A DNA stretch of 64,000 nt from Cadophora sp. MPI-SDFR-AT-0126. Taxonomy: Eukaryota; Ascomycota; Leotiomycetes; Helotiales; Ploettnerulaceae. Shown piece by piece: positions 20,679 through 33,591 of this stretch. The stretch spans positions 1,116,001 to 1,180,000 of the forward strand of contig JAGMVK010000001.1 of NCBI GenBank assembly GCA_020747065.1, written 5' to 3'. The notes under the pieces are model-generated. The model did no database searches. It saw nothing but the letters and a program-made list of their open reading frames with translations, and was not told the origin of the DNA. Both the position numbers and the translations under genes were made by a program. Every line of letters starts with the position of its first letter. Positions within the stretch are counted from its first letter, which is position 1.

Positions 20679-21867
20679 ATGCCTCCACGATTGAACCTGT
20701 ACGGCGCAAGCCGATCGCTTCCTTTCCGGTCACGGCCATCAAATGCCTTATATCAGCCACGAATTTTACTCGTCGTTCCGAGGAGAGCGTTCGCCGACGA
20801 GAAAAAACCTCCCACTGGCCCCAATGAAGAATCCCTTGGACATGTGAGCGAGGAGGCTGCCGATATGAGCAAAATCACAGGAGAGACTGGACCAGATTTA
20901 GGACAAGGAACTCCTGTGCAAGAGGTACGGCTTCAATTGTTGTCTTGAAGAAATGGCTTCGATGACATCACCTTGTTTGTGGAGTATTGACTGACAATTG
21001 TATCGCAGATCATTGAGCGTGATCAAGAGAGCAAAGAGAAAGCACCCGAGATAGTCAAAGAGGAAATGGAAAAGACCAAATCCCAAGCCGATGCTGCAGA
21101 CACAACATCCTTTGCCAATCTCCTGGCATTGGGTCAACTGCAGAATGTAGCAACGGGAGGACATGCATCCGACCCAGTAAACTTAGGACACAAATTCGGC
21201 CTGCCAGATTTACCACTACCATCAGATGCCAATCTCAAGTACAGATACGACCCCGTTGTATCGCAGGTTACGACGCTTCTCATGAAGCATGGCAAATTGA
21301 GCGTTGCCCAGAGGGTAGGGCCGTCAGTTTCTCTATTTTCATTCTGCGGTCATTTGCTACGCAGAATTTCCCAGGGCTTCCTTTCCAGTGAATTTTGCTA
21401 ATCTTTGCTCTGTTATATAGAATATGTCCTTCATCTTAAACCAGCTCCGAACCGCCCCTCCCCCTACTACCAGCCCAAGTCACCCTCTCCTCCCAGGCGC
21501 CCCTCCTCCCTCCCGCCTCCCGCTGAATCCCGTTGGCTATCTCACGGTCGCCATTGACTCCGTCGCGCCTCTCCTCCGAATCCGCTCCTTGAAGGGTGCT
21601 GCTGGTGGAGGGGCCGCTCTCCAGATCCCCGTTCCCCTCGGTCTGAGACAACGGAGACGGCAAGCCGTTCAGTGGATACTAGACGCAGCCAACAAGAAAA
21701 AGTCGAGAGGTAGCGGAAGGGGCCAATTCGCTCAGCGGTTCGCAGATGAGATTATCAGCGTGGTGGAGGGGAAGAGTTCTGTCTGGGAGAAGCGGATGTT
21801 GGTTCATAGGACGGGGACGTCGGCAAGAGCAAATCTGATGAAAAAGTCTTTCAGGAGGAGGATGTAG
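20679..21867 (+). CDS. RSM7: Mitochondrial small-subunit ribosomal protein uS7m (Rsm7-like), 332 aa
   Basis: Exons 20679-20924, 21009-21314 and 21421-21867 close in frame. The first ~40 residues are Arg/Ser/Leu rich with few acids (MPPRLNLYGASRSLPFRSRP), as in a mitochondrial presequence. The C-terminal half has the uS7 fold: KYRYDPVVSQVTTLLMKHG, LSVAQRNMSFILNQLR, a loop rich in Pro, then QIPVPLGLRQRRRQAVQWIL and RFADEIISVVEG. The protein binds the 3' major domain of the mitochondrial small rRNA. A long acidic/polar stretch between presequence and uS7 domain is typical of fungal versions. A basic tail ends in SFRRRM. Confidence 0.9.
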
Positions 21868-24432
21868 AACAGGGGTTGCAAGGCAACATATGTACGTTTG
21901 GCATGTATCATATTGTATTTTGGCAAAAAAGGACTGCACAGCGTGGAAGGGCGATGAAAGAAATGCCTGTGCCAATGACACAATCTTGAGGATTGGCGGT
22001 GTGATAACCAACTGTACCTTGACGTCTCTTTTCGGCAGCAGGAACAGCAGACATCCCGAAGTATGCCGATGATCTGATATTAAAATTTTGTCCAATTGGC
22101 GGGAGATAGGGACGATGCAGCGCTGCTCTGTACACGACTTTGTCAACGTGCAGAGAAATGACAGCACGTGTATTCTGTATTGGAGATCCATCGAGCGCCT
22201 CGATGCAGGAGAGAGCGGTAAGGCGAGTGCTGCAGCTCGCTTCGGGCTTTTTCCATCAGATATCAGATTCCTCATTTAAATTTCTGTTTGAAGTTCCTGT
22301 CTCTGTTCCACTCCGTCGTGTTATTGACATTATTCAGATTCGGTAGCTATTTGCCAAGAGCTAGACTTTCCAAAAGATACTGTGGAGAAGGTCTAGCTCT
22401 ACAGTATGTTTTCCCACGTTGTATGTACGGGACTTAGTCGTGTCGTCTTTCCTTCCGCGTTATCCTAGCCGGGCTTGGAAGTCGTCTCCACATCGAACGA
22501 TGCCTCCATTTAGAGCTCTGCTCGATGGAATAGTTGCAGCTGCAAACGGCCTACCCCACCATCTCCCCTCGCATGCGATACCCACTTTGCAATTCGTAAT
22601 TTCTATCCCACGAATTGAAGGCTACCACGGAGAGCGAGTCGGTGGATTGGCCCAATTATGTTTCAGCTGGTCCAGGTTTCGGGCGAAGCCAGATGTCTTT
22701 GGAGAAGGAAAGTAAGCCTTCTGTACGAGGCCGGTATGTCGTGAGATGGGGCCGGTGAAGGAGTGATGTTGGATGGTTTGGTTGGAGAGTTGGAGGGAGA
22801 AGATAAGAAGGGAACTTGGCGGTCATGCTGCGCCCGCCTTGACTGGCAGTTTCCTTTGCTTTTGATGTGATGCCAAGGAGGCCGCTGGGCATATGTTGCG
22901 TTGGAAAAAAGTTTGGAGATAGAGATTTGTCGGCTCTGGAAGTTGTATTACTATATAACTGCTTATTTCCGGGACTTGGATGGCATATAGCTATGTTGAC
23001 CTTGGATTACCTGACTTTGACTTTTGGGAATGAGAACCTCTTCGGACGATTTTGTGTAGTACTGCTTCTGCGGTGAAGTTCTCATGACTGCTATCAGTAT
23101 TTGTACCAAGGCCGTCGGCGGTGGAAGCTCAAAAGACAAGACGGAACGCTGCGACTTTGTGGGGTTGGCGCATGAAGTGGGAGTGGCACATCTTGGCGCA
23201 TATGTGCTGAATAGCTCCCATGTCAAGGGACCATAGCAGGAGCACGATAATGGAGCTGAAGATTTACGGCACTTCTCGTTGGAGCTGCCACTGCGAACCA
23301 AGAGACATATGTCTATCTGATGATTATCATACCGGAAAGTCAAAAGGAATGGATATGTAACCCTGGCTTATTTCTGTACACCTGCAGTCTGGTCTGAGTT
23401 GCTTGAAAGAGAGTGACTGACGGGTGGATAGCCCTTACTTGCTGTTGCTTGCTTCTTTGTTAATATTACACAAAGGGACATTGTTGGAAAGAGACCAGTC
23501 CTTTGTTACTCAGTATCTTGCTTTGAAGGTGCAACAATGGTCATATCGATGTGGTTAATCCTGATTATTCAGTCTCCTTTCGTTGTTGCGATTCATTGCC
23601 CGTCCTGCCTGCATCCCCAGAACAATCCCTATCCCTATCCCTATCCCTATCCCGAGCACCCAATCCAACCCACTCGGGTTGGGCCGCCTCTCCCCCGCCT
23701 CCAAGGGAAAGCGCTAAAAGCCATAGCATCACATAAGGAGACGATCATCACTTGTTTAAATCAGTCAACCTCCTCACCCCTCCGCTCTCGACCTGCCCCC
23801 GTGCTTTATGTTCTGAACAACCCACTTCTTCCCACCCTTTCCAAACTTCACGATACCCTTTCCGAACAAAAAAGTAATTCACGTCAGCTGGCATAGCACG
23901 TCCCATCTTAGCCGCCATTAGCAACAATCTAGAACTTCCATTTTACGAAGCACAAGCGCGGGCAAAACGAACCATCTAACCACCTCTGTGCCTCCTTTTA
24001 CCACCTCGGAACTTTGCTCGACACGTGGCGCATACAGCTCCTTTCCCCGACCAGGAGATATAATCCCTTCTTCTTCGAACGGTTTGTCTCTGGCCATTCA
24101 AAGCGCTTGCCTTTAAGCCTTTCCCGCGGGCGCAGTTACACCAGAACTCTCTCGACACAGGCAACAGCACGGCTGTAGCAATGACCTGAGCGCAACGCCG
24201 TAAAGACTGGAGCCTCTACCACAATGCAGTATCTCGAACTTGTCCATCGACAACTACGAAAGTTCATCAATCGTTAACGCTTACCATTCCCAGCGCCACT
24301 TTGTGGTGTTCCTGCCTTTTCGAACCAATTCACGCTCCCCAGTCTTTCCTGCAAGGAGATTAACTTTTGACTGGACAGTCACCAGCCCTTTCGAGAACTT
24401 TTCTGCGCAAACAACTCGCAGACTTTGTAACC
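21868..24432. other. Gene-poor intergenic region
   Basis: About 2.6 kb without a supported gene. It carries a CCCTAT hexamer repeat (23627-23653). The last ~500 bases form the CT-rich leader of the stress-protein gene. Short frames, for example 21679-22275 minus, mostly overlap the ribosomal protein gene or lack coding character. Confidence 0.55.
23627..23653. repeat. CCCTAT hexamer tandem repeat
   Basis: Four perfect CCCTAT units plus a partial CCC. This is similar to, but not the same as, the fungal telomere unit CCCTAA, so it is treated as a microsatellite. Confidence 0.85.
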
Positions 24433-26751
24433 ATGGCTAAGCAGGAAATGTCCTTGGAACAGATGCTGGATGAAGAGAGGAAGGATGTCCTAGCCCTGTT
24501 GGAAGGCCCTCCATCCAAAACCCGCCACCGAGGATCTACAGGTTCCATGGGATCCGCAAGAGCTTCTTCCCCCTTTACCAGACAACCACAATCGCCCATA
24601 CGGAGCATGCTGGATGTTGACGAGGGCTCAGAATCTCCGAGGAAGACTTCATTGACTGGAACTAATGGCACTGGTGTCGCAATACCGCCGCGGAAGAGCT
24701 CGTCGCAGACGATTCGAAGTATGCTAGATATGTCCCCATCACCACACAGTTCTCCAGCGCCAGTTCGAAGTATGTTAGATTTAGGGGGGGGTACTGCCGG
24801 CAAGAGAAAGACCTCGTCGTCTGCCTCGACTCAGAGCGCTGCGTCCTCGCCCACTGATGAGAGGAGTAATCATAAAGCACAACTGGCGAATAGTCTCCCC
24901 CACAGAAGCCTTTCAGATGCAGCAAGGAAGCCAGCATCCTTTGGACCCAGAGCTGCATCTACCGGCGGGAACCCCGAATCAGCCTCCCAGTTCGGCGGGT
25001 ATGCGCCAAGTAACCCTGGTGGACCCGTCGCCCCTAAGCGGAATACCCTGGCTGGCAGGAAAACTTCCGCCATGGCAGAAGTGGTACGAGGTGGAACCAT
25101 AAGTTTATTTGGAGACAAAGATCGAGATCGAGGAAGGAATAATTCGGCTGCCACCAGTCTCAGTACAAAGTCGAGATCTCCAGCTCCTCGATCGATCCTG
25201 CGTTCGAATTCCCCAAGCGTCAAGTCGGAAAGTTCGAAGCTTGTTCTGAACGATGGGAGGGTAGTAGATATGAACAGCGCATACCGGAGGTTGTCAGATG
25301 CAAATCTAGCTCGGTCGGGAGGAGGATTGTCATCGTTGGGTGGGAAGCAGCGGAGACGGACGAATAGTGACAATGTGCCATTCGAGAATGGATCCAGGTT
25401 GGAGAAGGACTATGTTGACAGTGAGGATGTGATCATGGACAGCAGCGATGATGATGACAGCATCTCGGACGACGAGCAATTGCGAGGCAGAAAGCATGAG
25501 AAGACGCAGGATGGAGAACAATCTGATTCTGCTGTTGGAGTAGGCAGACCAACAGGGGCAAGGCAAGCTCAGAGTCTGATGACTGCGGCTGAAGAAGAAC
25601 GTACGTAACTCACAGCGTCGCTACATTGCCCTCGTTAACATTCTGCAGGTGATCAAATAGCTGTCACCGAAAACGAAAAATACAAAATACGCTCACTGCT
25701 GGACCCAGAGATCACAGTCACCGCACCTGGAGGAGATCGATACTCGAGACATGGGAAAGCGACTGTACACCCGAACACAAGTTTCGATGAAGGGACATCA
25801 GGCCTGAATACTCCAGTCGACTCGGATACAGAGCAGGACGTCACCGATATCAAGCATGCCCAAAAGCTCTCGGTCAACATGACGCCTATACAGTCAACAC
25901 CAGCAACCAGTCGTTGTGTGCGGACGATATACCGCGGAGATTTCTTAAAAATGCAACAGGAAGCCAAAGACCATCAGCGCCGGGTTCGAAAGTACCTTGT
26001 TGCTACAGATCTTAGTGACGAAGCCGCACATGCATTGGAATGGACTGTCGGGACGGTTCTTCGAGACGGAGATACTCTTCTTGCCATCTACTGCGTGGAC
26101 GAGGATGTAGGAATTGCCAATAATGACAGCGAAGACGACACCAGAATGAGGGAACAAATTGCCGCCATTCAGGCATCAGCGAACCGTTCTGGATCAACGC
26201 CGCTCATGAGCCCGACCACCAACTTTCCGAGCCCGTTGGGACCAGGCTTCAGACTGGATTCTCACAGCGCCAGCGCCAGTCCAATGGGTAGGGAGAGAGG
26301 AAAGGCCGAGCACGAACGGTACAGGGCTGTTCAAGATATCACAGATCGTGTATCGAGACTGCTACGGAAGACGAAACTCCAAGTCAAGGTCGTGATCGAA
26401 GTTATCCATTGCAAGAGTCCGAAGCATCTCATCACGGAAGTGATTGACTTTATTTCGCCCACGATGGTGATCCTGGGAAGCAGAGGACAGAGTCAACTCA
26501 AAGGGTATGTCATTTCAATTTTGTGCCATCCAAGAATCTTGGAAGTGTCGGTGAAAGGTCTCAGCTGACAGAAACACAGCGTCATTCTTGGCTCTTTCTC
26601 CAACTATCTCGTCACCAAATCCTCTGTTCCCGTGATGGTTGCACGGAAACGTCTTCGGAAGCACACGAAGTACAAACGTCCTGCCATCCGACTTGCCAAC
26701 AATCTTTCGAATCCTGCTGTTAAGAGCTTGGCTTCTGCGAAGATTGATTGA
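24433..26751 (+). CDS. Universal stress protein (UspA) domain protein with long disordered N-terminus, 731 aa
   Basis: Exons 24433-25600, 25649-26504 and 26580-26751 close in frame. The start is the first ATG (ACCATGGCT context); the frame is open upstream but lacks ATG. Residues 1-520 are Ser/Pro/Arg-rich and probably disordered, with repeated RSMLD motifs at residues 57, 95 and 112 and RSLLD at 404. The Usp domain starts near VRKYLVATDLSDEAAHALEW and continues through LLAIYCVDED, VIEVIHCKSPKHLITEVI and the nucleotide-loop motif VILGSRGQSQLKG-VILGSFSNYLV. It ends in a basic tail. The G-x2-G-x9-G-S/T pattern suggests ATP binding. The domain is interrupted by a Ser/Pro insertion of about 55 residues. 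Function in fungi is unclear. Confidence 0.92.
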
Positions 26752-28089
26752 TCTCGGTCTCTTGTTCTCTCTCACGCTCCTCTCTCACATATACTGGGTG
26801 GCTTCACTTCCATCCCAGAGGCTCAAGCAGAGCTACGACGTTTCACGGTCCCTGGCATCTTGTCTAGTTTCCTCATAAAATGAATGCAAAACTATCAATC
26901 TGGCGCATTGGAGACCGTTGCATTCAAGTTCCAACAGACAACACAAAAACATAAGACGAGGATTCCAATCCTCAAATTTTTCTCCTCTCTCATCGTCCAC
27001 CACATGGCACACAAAAAACTCCTCTTCGATGTAAATATTCAGGAAACGAAATGGTATTGAAAACCAGGTATTACTTGGTCTCGCGAGAAGAGGAGACGTA
27101 AGCGAGACTGGCTCAGTGCAGTGAAATAGCAGTTTCGCAAGCAGCCGAGCATGTTTGGAAAGCGGTGTCCTGTCTCGCTTGACTTGCTAGGCTGCACAAA
27201 CATAATCACATGGCGGTTGTGAAGCGGCGTTGACATTCAACTGGGTCTGGGATTTACTCGGTTTTGGGATGGATGGGATGGGTCTTTTGCTCATTAGCGG
27301 GTACTTTCCATTGTCTTGGCGTACGGAATGTCATTATTTCTTGTGGTGGGAGGCGGATGTCTACCCATTGCATTGGGCTGCCCCTGAGGCTTTGCGGTAT
27401 TGCTATGATCGCGCTGCGCTGCTTCGCGTTCAGTTCATTGAAGTCGGTGAGGTTGGCCTCGCTCTGAGCGAATTGGCGGGAAAGGAGAGCATCGCGGATG
27501 GGAAATTTAATAAAACCCAGGTGGGCTTTCTGGGCTATCCGGGAACGGGGACACTGCATCATGGAGCTTTGAGATGATAAGCTAGCTGGCTACTGCATTG
27601 CATGACATTGCATAGCAAATATAGTACAACCACTCTTTTCAATGGAGATATTTGTCCACTCCAACTAATACATGCTACTTACTCGTGGGTTACTCTTTTA
27701 ATTGGCCTGGTGCTTTCTAGCCATTGTTGTCATCAGAGAGCTTGATTCTGCCTGAACGTGGGAACGATGATTAACACCTATATGACTTTATTCAGTCTCG
27801 TCGCTTGGTTAGTCGAGGCCCAAGTCCAGGCGAGAAGTCAACAAAGGCATTTCTGATGAGTATTTGAGACCATTTTCGTGAAAATTGGGTATCAGTAATT
27901 TTAAAGGCTACGAAATCTAATTACAAGGCGTACGATATGATACATGCAGTGTTATGTACTTAACGTACTCTGGACTGAGCAGAGAGCTGATGCATACGTA
28001 TGATACATTCAGGGACCACGAAAGTCTTCCATTCCTTCCTTCTCTTTCCCTCCTCTTCACCTAACCTCCCAGCTTCAGAAATCCGGAAA
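26752..28089. other. Convergent intergenic region
   Basis: This 1.3 kb region lies between the 3' ends of the stress-protein gene and the MFS transporter gene. Frames at 27230-27577 (plus) and 27254-27562 (minus) overlap each other and show no domain. No RNA gene is seen. Confidence 0.55.
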
Positions 28090-30742
28090 CTAAACCTTCG
28101 CCTCATCCTTCTCTTTCACCTCATCCTCCTCTTTCAGATCCTCCTTCCCACCATCCCTCTCAACGTCACCCTCCTTCCCCTCCTCCTTCTCCTTCCCCTG
28201 CCCATGCCCATCCTTAACGCTCCTCCACTCCAACCCAACACAGCAAAAGAACGCCGCAATCGCACACGCCGCCGTGATCCAAAACGTGCCCCTCAACCCA
28301 TCCACATACGCCCTCAGCACATTCTGCAACTCTCCCTCCTGCCCGAGCTCTCTCAATAGCTCACGGATCTGGGTCGCGCCGCTCCGGAGGAAGAGTTGGG
28401 AGGGGAGAGAGGGCGAGTATTTTTCAATGCCGGAGAGGAGACCGTTTTGGAAGAGGGTTTGGGCGACGGCGATGAAGAGGGCGCCGCCGAGGGTTTGGAA
28501 GAATGAAACGCAGGCGGTGGCGACGGGGACGTCGACGAGGGGGAGGACGGTTTGCACGACGACGATGCCGCCTTGGAAGCCGACTCCTATGCCGGCGCCG
28601 GTGATGACCTGTAAGGGTGTGTTAAAAGATACTTCTTACTTTTTTTTTGGTTGGATTTTTTGGTTTTGGGGGTTTGGGATGAGGTGGTCGAGGAAGGGGA
28701 ATTTGAGTTGGGGAAGGGGACGAACCTGGTAACCGAACCATTTCGCAAAGGGGGTGTGGGTGTCGAAAGTGGTGATTAGACCGGCGCCGATGGAGAATAG
28801 GACCATGCAGAAAAGCATTACGGGGACGTAGTATCCGATGGCTGTTATGAGGCCGCCGGTCACGATGGATGAGATGACGGTGCTGATTAGAAGTGGGAGG
28901 AGTCTGTGAGGGGAGAGATGTTAGTCTTGGTATGATATTATGAGATTGGCGAAAGGAGACAGCATTTGTTGGACAAGGGATGGGATAGAGTTTCAAAATA
29001 GAAAAGAGTGAGAGGGCGATGCTTGAGATGAGTTGGGAAGGATGTATACTTACTGGATTCCGGCTTTAGTAGCCGAGGAGCCTTTGACTGATTGGAAGTA
29101 GATGGCTAGATAAAAGATGATTGCGAAGAATCCGGAGCCAACTGAGTGAACATTAGCATTTTGATCTGAAGTAAGAAGCAAATGCGATAAGAAACAAGAA
29201 GTGACTCCTTGACTTACAGAAAAGAGCGAAAGCCAACGCACACACCACATTCCTATTCTTGAACAGCCTCGGCGGCAGCGTCCCCCGATCACCAAGCCGG
29301 ATCTGCGTATACACGAAGATGATGGTCAACAGCCCGAAGCCAACGAACAGTCCGATAATGCGGGAGTTGCTCCAAGGATAGGTGGAACCGCCCCATTGGA
29401 GAGCGAGGAGGAGACAGATTACGGCGGGAACCAAGATGGATGCGCCGATTAGGTCGAGCTTGAGGATTCGTTGGGTGATGGTGAGGTTGTCGGGGTTGTT
29501 TTCTCGCTTGATTCGTAGGAAGAAGTAGATTACTACTATGGAGACGGCGCCGATTGGGAGACTTTGGAAGGTGGTTAGTTGGTGCTTGGTAGTTTTGTGT
29601 TTGAAAATTGGTTGGGTATTGATTTTCTGGGGGCTGAGAAAAAGAGGCTTACTTGATGTAGAAACACCATCGCCATGAGATCTGGTCGCTGTGTTTTCTG
29701 TCAGTGGTGTTTGGTGGAATTATGGACATCAGTGCAGTATACGTGAATACACCTCCTAGAAGCGGTCCTGCTACAGATGCAATACCCCACATGCCACCAA
29801 TCAAACCGAATGCTGCTGGTCTCTTCCTGAGTGGTACTGTGAGTGTCAGCGTTGGATGTTTCGCGAAATTCTAAGCGAGGGAGACAAATCCCGCAGGTTT
29901 TGGCTTGAATTCGTGATTTCGCAAAGCGAAGAAAACGGAATCAAAACATACAGCAGTAAGCTAGAATGACAATTGCTCCCGAGAAGAGTCCACCGGTGCC
30001 CATGCCAGCTATGGCTCTTCCTACGATTAAGGCATTGCTTGTTGGTGCTGTTGCGCAGACGAGGGAGCTGAGTATAGTCAGCGGGTTTTGTAATAGAGTA
30101 TGGAGTCAACTGACCCAATTTCGAAGATCGCTATTGCGGTCATGAAAGTGTACTTGATCTGCAAATCTGTCAGATCTGCTAATGTTCAGACATGTTAGAG
30201 GAGCTCTTACATCAAAGATAGTGTATATCCGTCCAAAAGTCGGCTGAAGCGCAGTTGCTGTCAAGAGGTAAGATGAACCATACCTTTGCAAGTCAGCATG
30301 AATTCCAAGGGGACAATGAGTCAAGTTCAATTCGGCTCAACAACTGGAGCGAAGTCGCTTACCATCCAATATCTTGAATACTGTGAAAGCGATCCGTGAT
30401 CTTTGGGATAGCCGTGGAGATAATTGTCTGATCCAGGGCCACCAAGAACACAGCTAGACACAACGCGCCCAGAATGATCCAAAGTTTCAAACCATGAGGA
30501 TACTGCATATCCTCCTCTGCATCTCTCTGGGCTTGCGCTTCCTTTTCGGTCATCACCACTTCATTCGTCTTCTCTGTTTCTGTTTGCGCGCCAGATATGT
30601 CCTGGGTGGTAGCCGGGGGCTTAGTGGCCTCTGTCTGTGCCTCTGCTTCTTCTCTCTTGCTGTCCTCCATGGTCGTGTCGGTCACTGTTGTTGATTTTGA
30701 CTCGCTGAAGCGCGGCTGCTGCTCTACCTGGGGATGCGCCAT
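28090..30742 (-). CDS. MFS drug:H+ antiporter, DHA2 (14-TM) family, 623 aa
   Basis: Ten minus-strand exons close in frame: 30742-30363, 30283-30211, 30158-30115, 30067-29952, 29836-29743, 29688-29653, 29561-29218, 29141-29054, 28903-28726 and 28608-28090. About 85 polar, Glu/Thr-rich residues precede the first helix. DHA2 signatures are present: [17 protein letters not shown] (motif D1), then [53 protein letters not shown] and [14 protein letters not shown]. The C-terminal tail is Lys/Glu-rich. Such pumps export toxins, antifungals or secondary metabolites across the plasma membrane. No biosynthetic cluster is adjacent, so a general detoxification role is more likely. Nine introns is high for the family. 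Confidence 0.93.
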
Positions 30743-32380
30743 TACTTATTTGTCTGATTCGTTTCGTTTCGTTTTTGTCTCTCGTTTGTTTGTAAGGATC
30801 GGGTGGGGGAGGGCTCTCATTAAACCGCAGACAAAGGAACTTGGCTGCCTGCTTCGACTTCAAAGCTGGAGGCGGTGGTGATGAGGACGACGACGACGCG
30901 TAAGACTTGCTCTCTTCACAGTTCGAATTGAGTCCAGCACGGCATGTAATCATTCAAGCTCCAGAATGTGGAGAGAACCCAAAGCTTATATTACATTTCG
31001 ACTTTTCTTATTTTCTGGACGTCTGGACCTCTTTGACACTTGCTTCAGCCGCCTGCTTGCTATTGGTACCCTGAGAAGTCATGCAGGGAATAGCTGGGCC
31101 AGGCCATCGCTTGATTGGTGCAGCGAGCATTCCAGTGGCTTGATGGGCTGCGAATGGCAGGTGGACGGAGTGTGATGTGCTCCCGATGTCCGATTCTTAC
31201 AGGGCTTGTGGGGGTGTGTTCGGGGAATAGATCTTTGGCTGTATTTTACCGAAACCCAAGGGTCGCTGGAAAATGGAATGGGTTGTGTGTGGGTGTTTGC
31301 GGTGTCTGCGGGTTTTGGGGAGTTTGAATCTGGACTTGGGAGAGGGGAGGGGTAGTGGAGTTTAGCGGAATCCGGGGATATAAGGTTGTTTCCCAAGTGT
31401 GAGGATGATGCCGTGAGGAGAGGATGGGACTCTACGTCACTGCCATCATCACATGCAATTGACTGGAACTTAACTTCAACTGAGCAGCGCTTGGAATGAG
31501 AGAGAAAGAAGCGCTCACCACAGGGAAGGAAAGTCCTGAAATGGATGCAGAAGGAGCAGAGCACTGCACAGTGAAGAGGAACGCAGCTGAAAGAGACCCA
31601 TAGACACGCCACGTCAGGATTCGACAAGGCTCTCTTCGCTGAGTACGAGGCTCAGTGCTCACTCCACTCAGCAAAAATTTCCAATACTGTACTTGGTAAA
31701 CAGAACAAGGCTCTCAATACTCGGTGAGAATACTGTATCAAGACAGGTACTGTATCTGATAGAGAAGTATCGCTCCACTGGACTGGTCAGCCTGACTGCC
31801 CAAGAAGGTCAAGCCCCGGATTGCAAGGGTTGGGAAGCAAATACTTGTAAACAGCATTCGATGCAAACGCTTCTGTTGGGTTTCTTCTTCTTTCGTCTCC
31901 ATGTCGCACGCAGGCAGCCTGTTGGCATGGCATGGCATGGCTTTCTGATAGAAATAATGATCAGATCAAACCAGTCAGTGATGGGCGGTGGACCCCAAAC
32001 AGCACATGGAGTGAGTGCATCTCATCTCGTCACTGCCAGACTGCCTCAGACACCCTGATCGTCACTTTGACGTAACTAAGGTATGTGCAAGTTTGATCTC
32101 CTTTGGAGACAGCTGCTGTTTCTGAGATACTGTAAGCTACTTCGTATGCTTGGACAATTTCTCCATATGGAAATCTTTTGCTGGGCTCCTTTCCTCTTCT
32201 CTTCCAGGGTTCTTCGGGCATTCATTCCCAGCGCCTTGCGCGGTACACGTGAACACGCGAAGCCCTGTTGGCGTTTCTGCAGGATGAAGCGATGCCGGGA
32301 CAGGACAGGGGTAGGGATTGTAGCTGAGCTTCCACCGCCTCTTTACTTTCTTTCATTCATTCTTCGAGCATTCAATTTTG

Positions 32381-32422
32381 GACCTTGACCTTGACCTTGA
32401 CCAAGCTTGACCTTGACCTTGT
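32381..32422. repeat. GACCTT hexamer repeat upstream of Argonaute
   Basis: Three GACCTT units plus GACC, a short AAGCTT interruption, then two more units before decay to GTCCTT. It lies about 1.2 kb before the Argonaute start codon and may be in the promoter or distal leader. Confidence 0.75.
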
Positions 32423-32944
32423 CCTTGGCCATGACCTCCTCAACCTCCTTCTTCATCATCTGAGGGAAGCAAACAAGGTCTTCTTCTCCTCCTCACTTCT
32501 GTCACATCTCACCCTCAAACCGGCTTGACTTGAATCTCTTTCAGGTCAAGCCATCCTTCGCTCCCTCCCTCCTCTTGGCTGTCGGCTGAACAGGTGAGTT
32601 TCCGAAGTCCATCACCAACAAACCTGACCGCCGGATCGCCTTCCGAGCCTTGTTTGCCGTTCTGCAAGGCAATGCAAGCACATAATTTTGTTTGTTTTTG
32701 CTTGACCCCTCACTTCCTCTTGTCCCCCTGCAAACGTCAGCTAAACAAGAACTGACTGGGACAATTGCATATCAGTTCTCCATCTTCCTCCGATGCTTCC
32801 TCACTTTTAGCTCACTTCTCACTTTTGCTCGTCCTTCGATATTAAATTCCATTTCCAGCCGAGCTTCATTCTCGAGCAAGTCAGCCTTGAGACCTCAATC
32901 GATCTCAGCAACCAACAGCCAATACACCATTCGTTGCATACAAA

Positions 32945-33590
32945 GTAAGTTAATGGTCAGCAGACTCCTGTTTTTTGAATCAAGCTCAGTTGATTGTACT
33001 CTACTCAATCAATCTGTTCGCAGCTCTGTCTCTACTTCACTCTTTCGCACCTGCCTTCTCTCCTCCCAAAGTACTACTTAAGGCACACCCGTCTTCCTCT
33101 GTTCCTACAACAACACCACCAAGACCAGCTTGCTTCTTCCTCGGGAAGCCAAGGTGTCTCTATTCCTTCTCGTCCCAATCTATACTTTCATCATATCTCC
33201 GTCCAATTGCATTATTTTCACCCCACTCCCTTGACAGCTTCCCTTGCCTGACCTTAGACTCATGTTGTATCACATTCAAGAAGCCAAAGACTAATACGAT
33301 CCTTCTCCACAGAATTCGAAAATCCTCTCGCGTCCTCTCAACATCCTTTCTCTACCATCAGTACGCCGCGTGGTACAACGACGACCCTCTTCCGGCATTC
33401 CTTTGTGGTCCTCTTGCCGCAGGCGAGGTCACTACCCCACACATACGCAGCTGTTTCTTGAACAACACTGCTTCATATTCTCACATTTTGGGACTGCCTT
33501 CCCAACTCAATTTCATAAAGGTTTTGGGAATCATTCCTTACGTCTCACTACAAGTACTTCAGGAGCCATCTTCTAAGTATTTGTTGACAG
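32945..33590 (+). other. Putative 5' UTR intron(s) of Argonaute
   Basis: A strong GTAAGT donor at 32945 follows CATACAAA. The acceptor TTGTTGACAG ends at 33590, only one base before the Argonaute ATG at 33592. An intron ending directly before the start codon is plausible. At 646 nt it would be long for this genome, so one or more non-coding exons may lie inside it. Confidence 0.4.
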
Positions 33591-33591
33591 C

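Larger units (their letters stand above)
30743..33591. other. Divergent promoter region, MFS pump / Argonaute
   Basis: About 2.8 kb separates two divergent start codons. The right part contains the GACCTT repeat and a likely long 5' leader of the Argonaute gene with a leader intron. A minus-strand frame of 182 codons at 31079-31627 lacks coding character. Confidence 0.55.

Noticed and set aside
23627..23653. Interstitial telomere repeat
   Set aside because: The unit is CCCTAT, not the fungal CCCTAA, and only four copies occur; treated as a microsatellite.
31079..31627. 182-codon minus-strand frame in the MFS/Argonaute promoter region
   Set aside because: Low-complexity Ser/Pro/His translation, no domain or start support.
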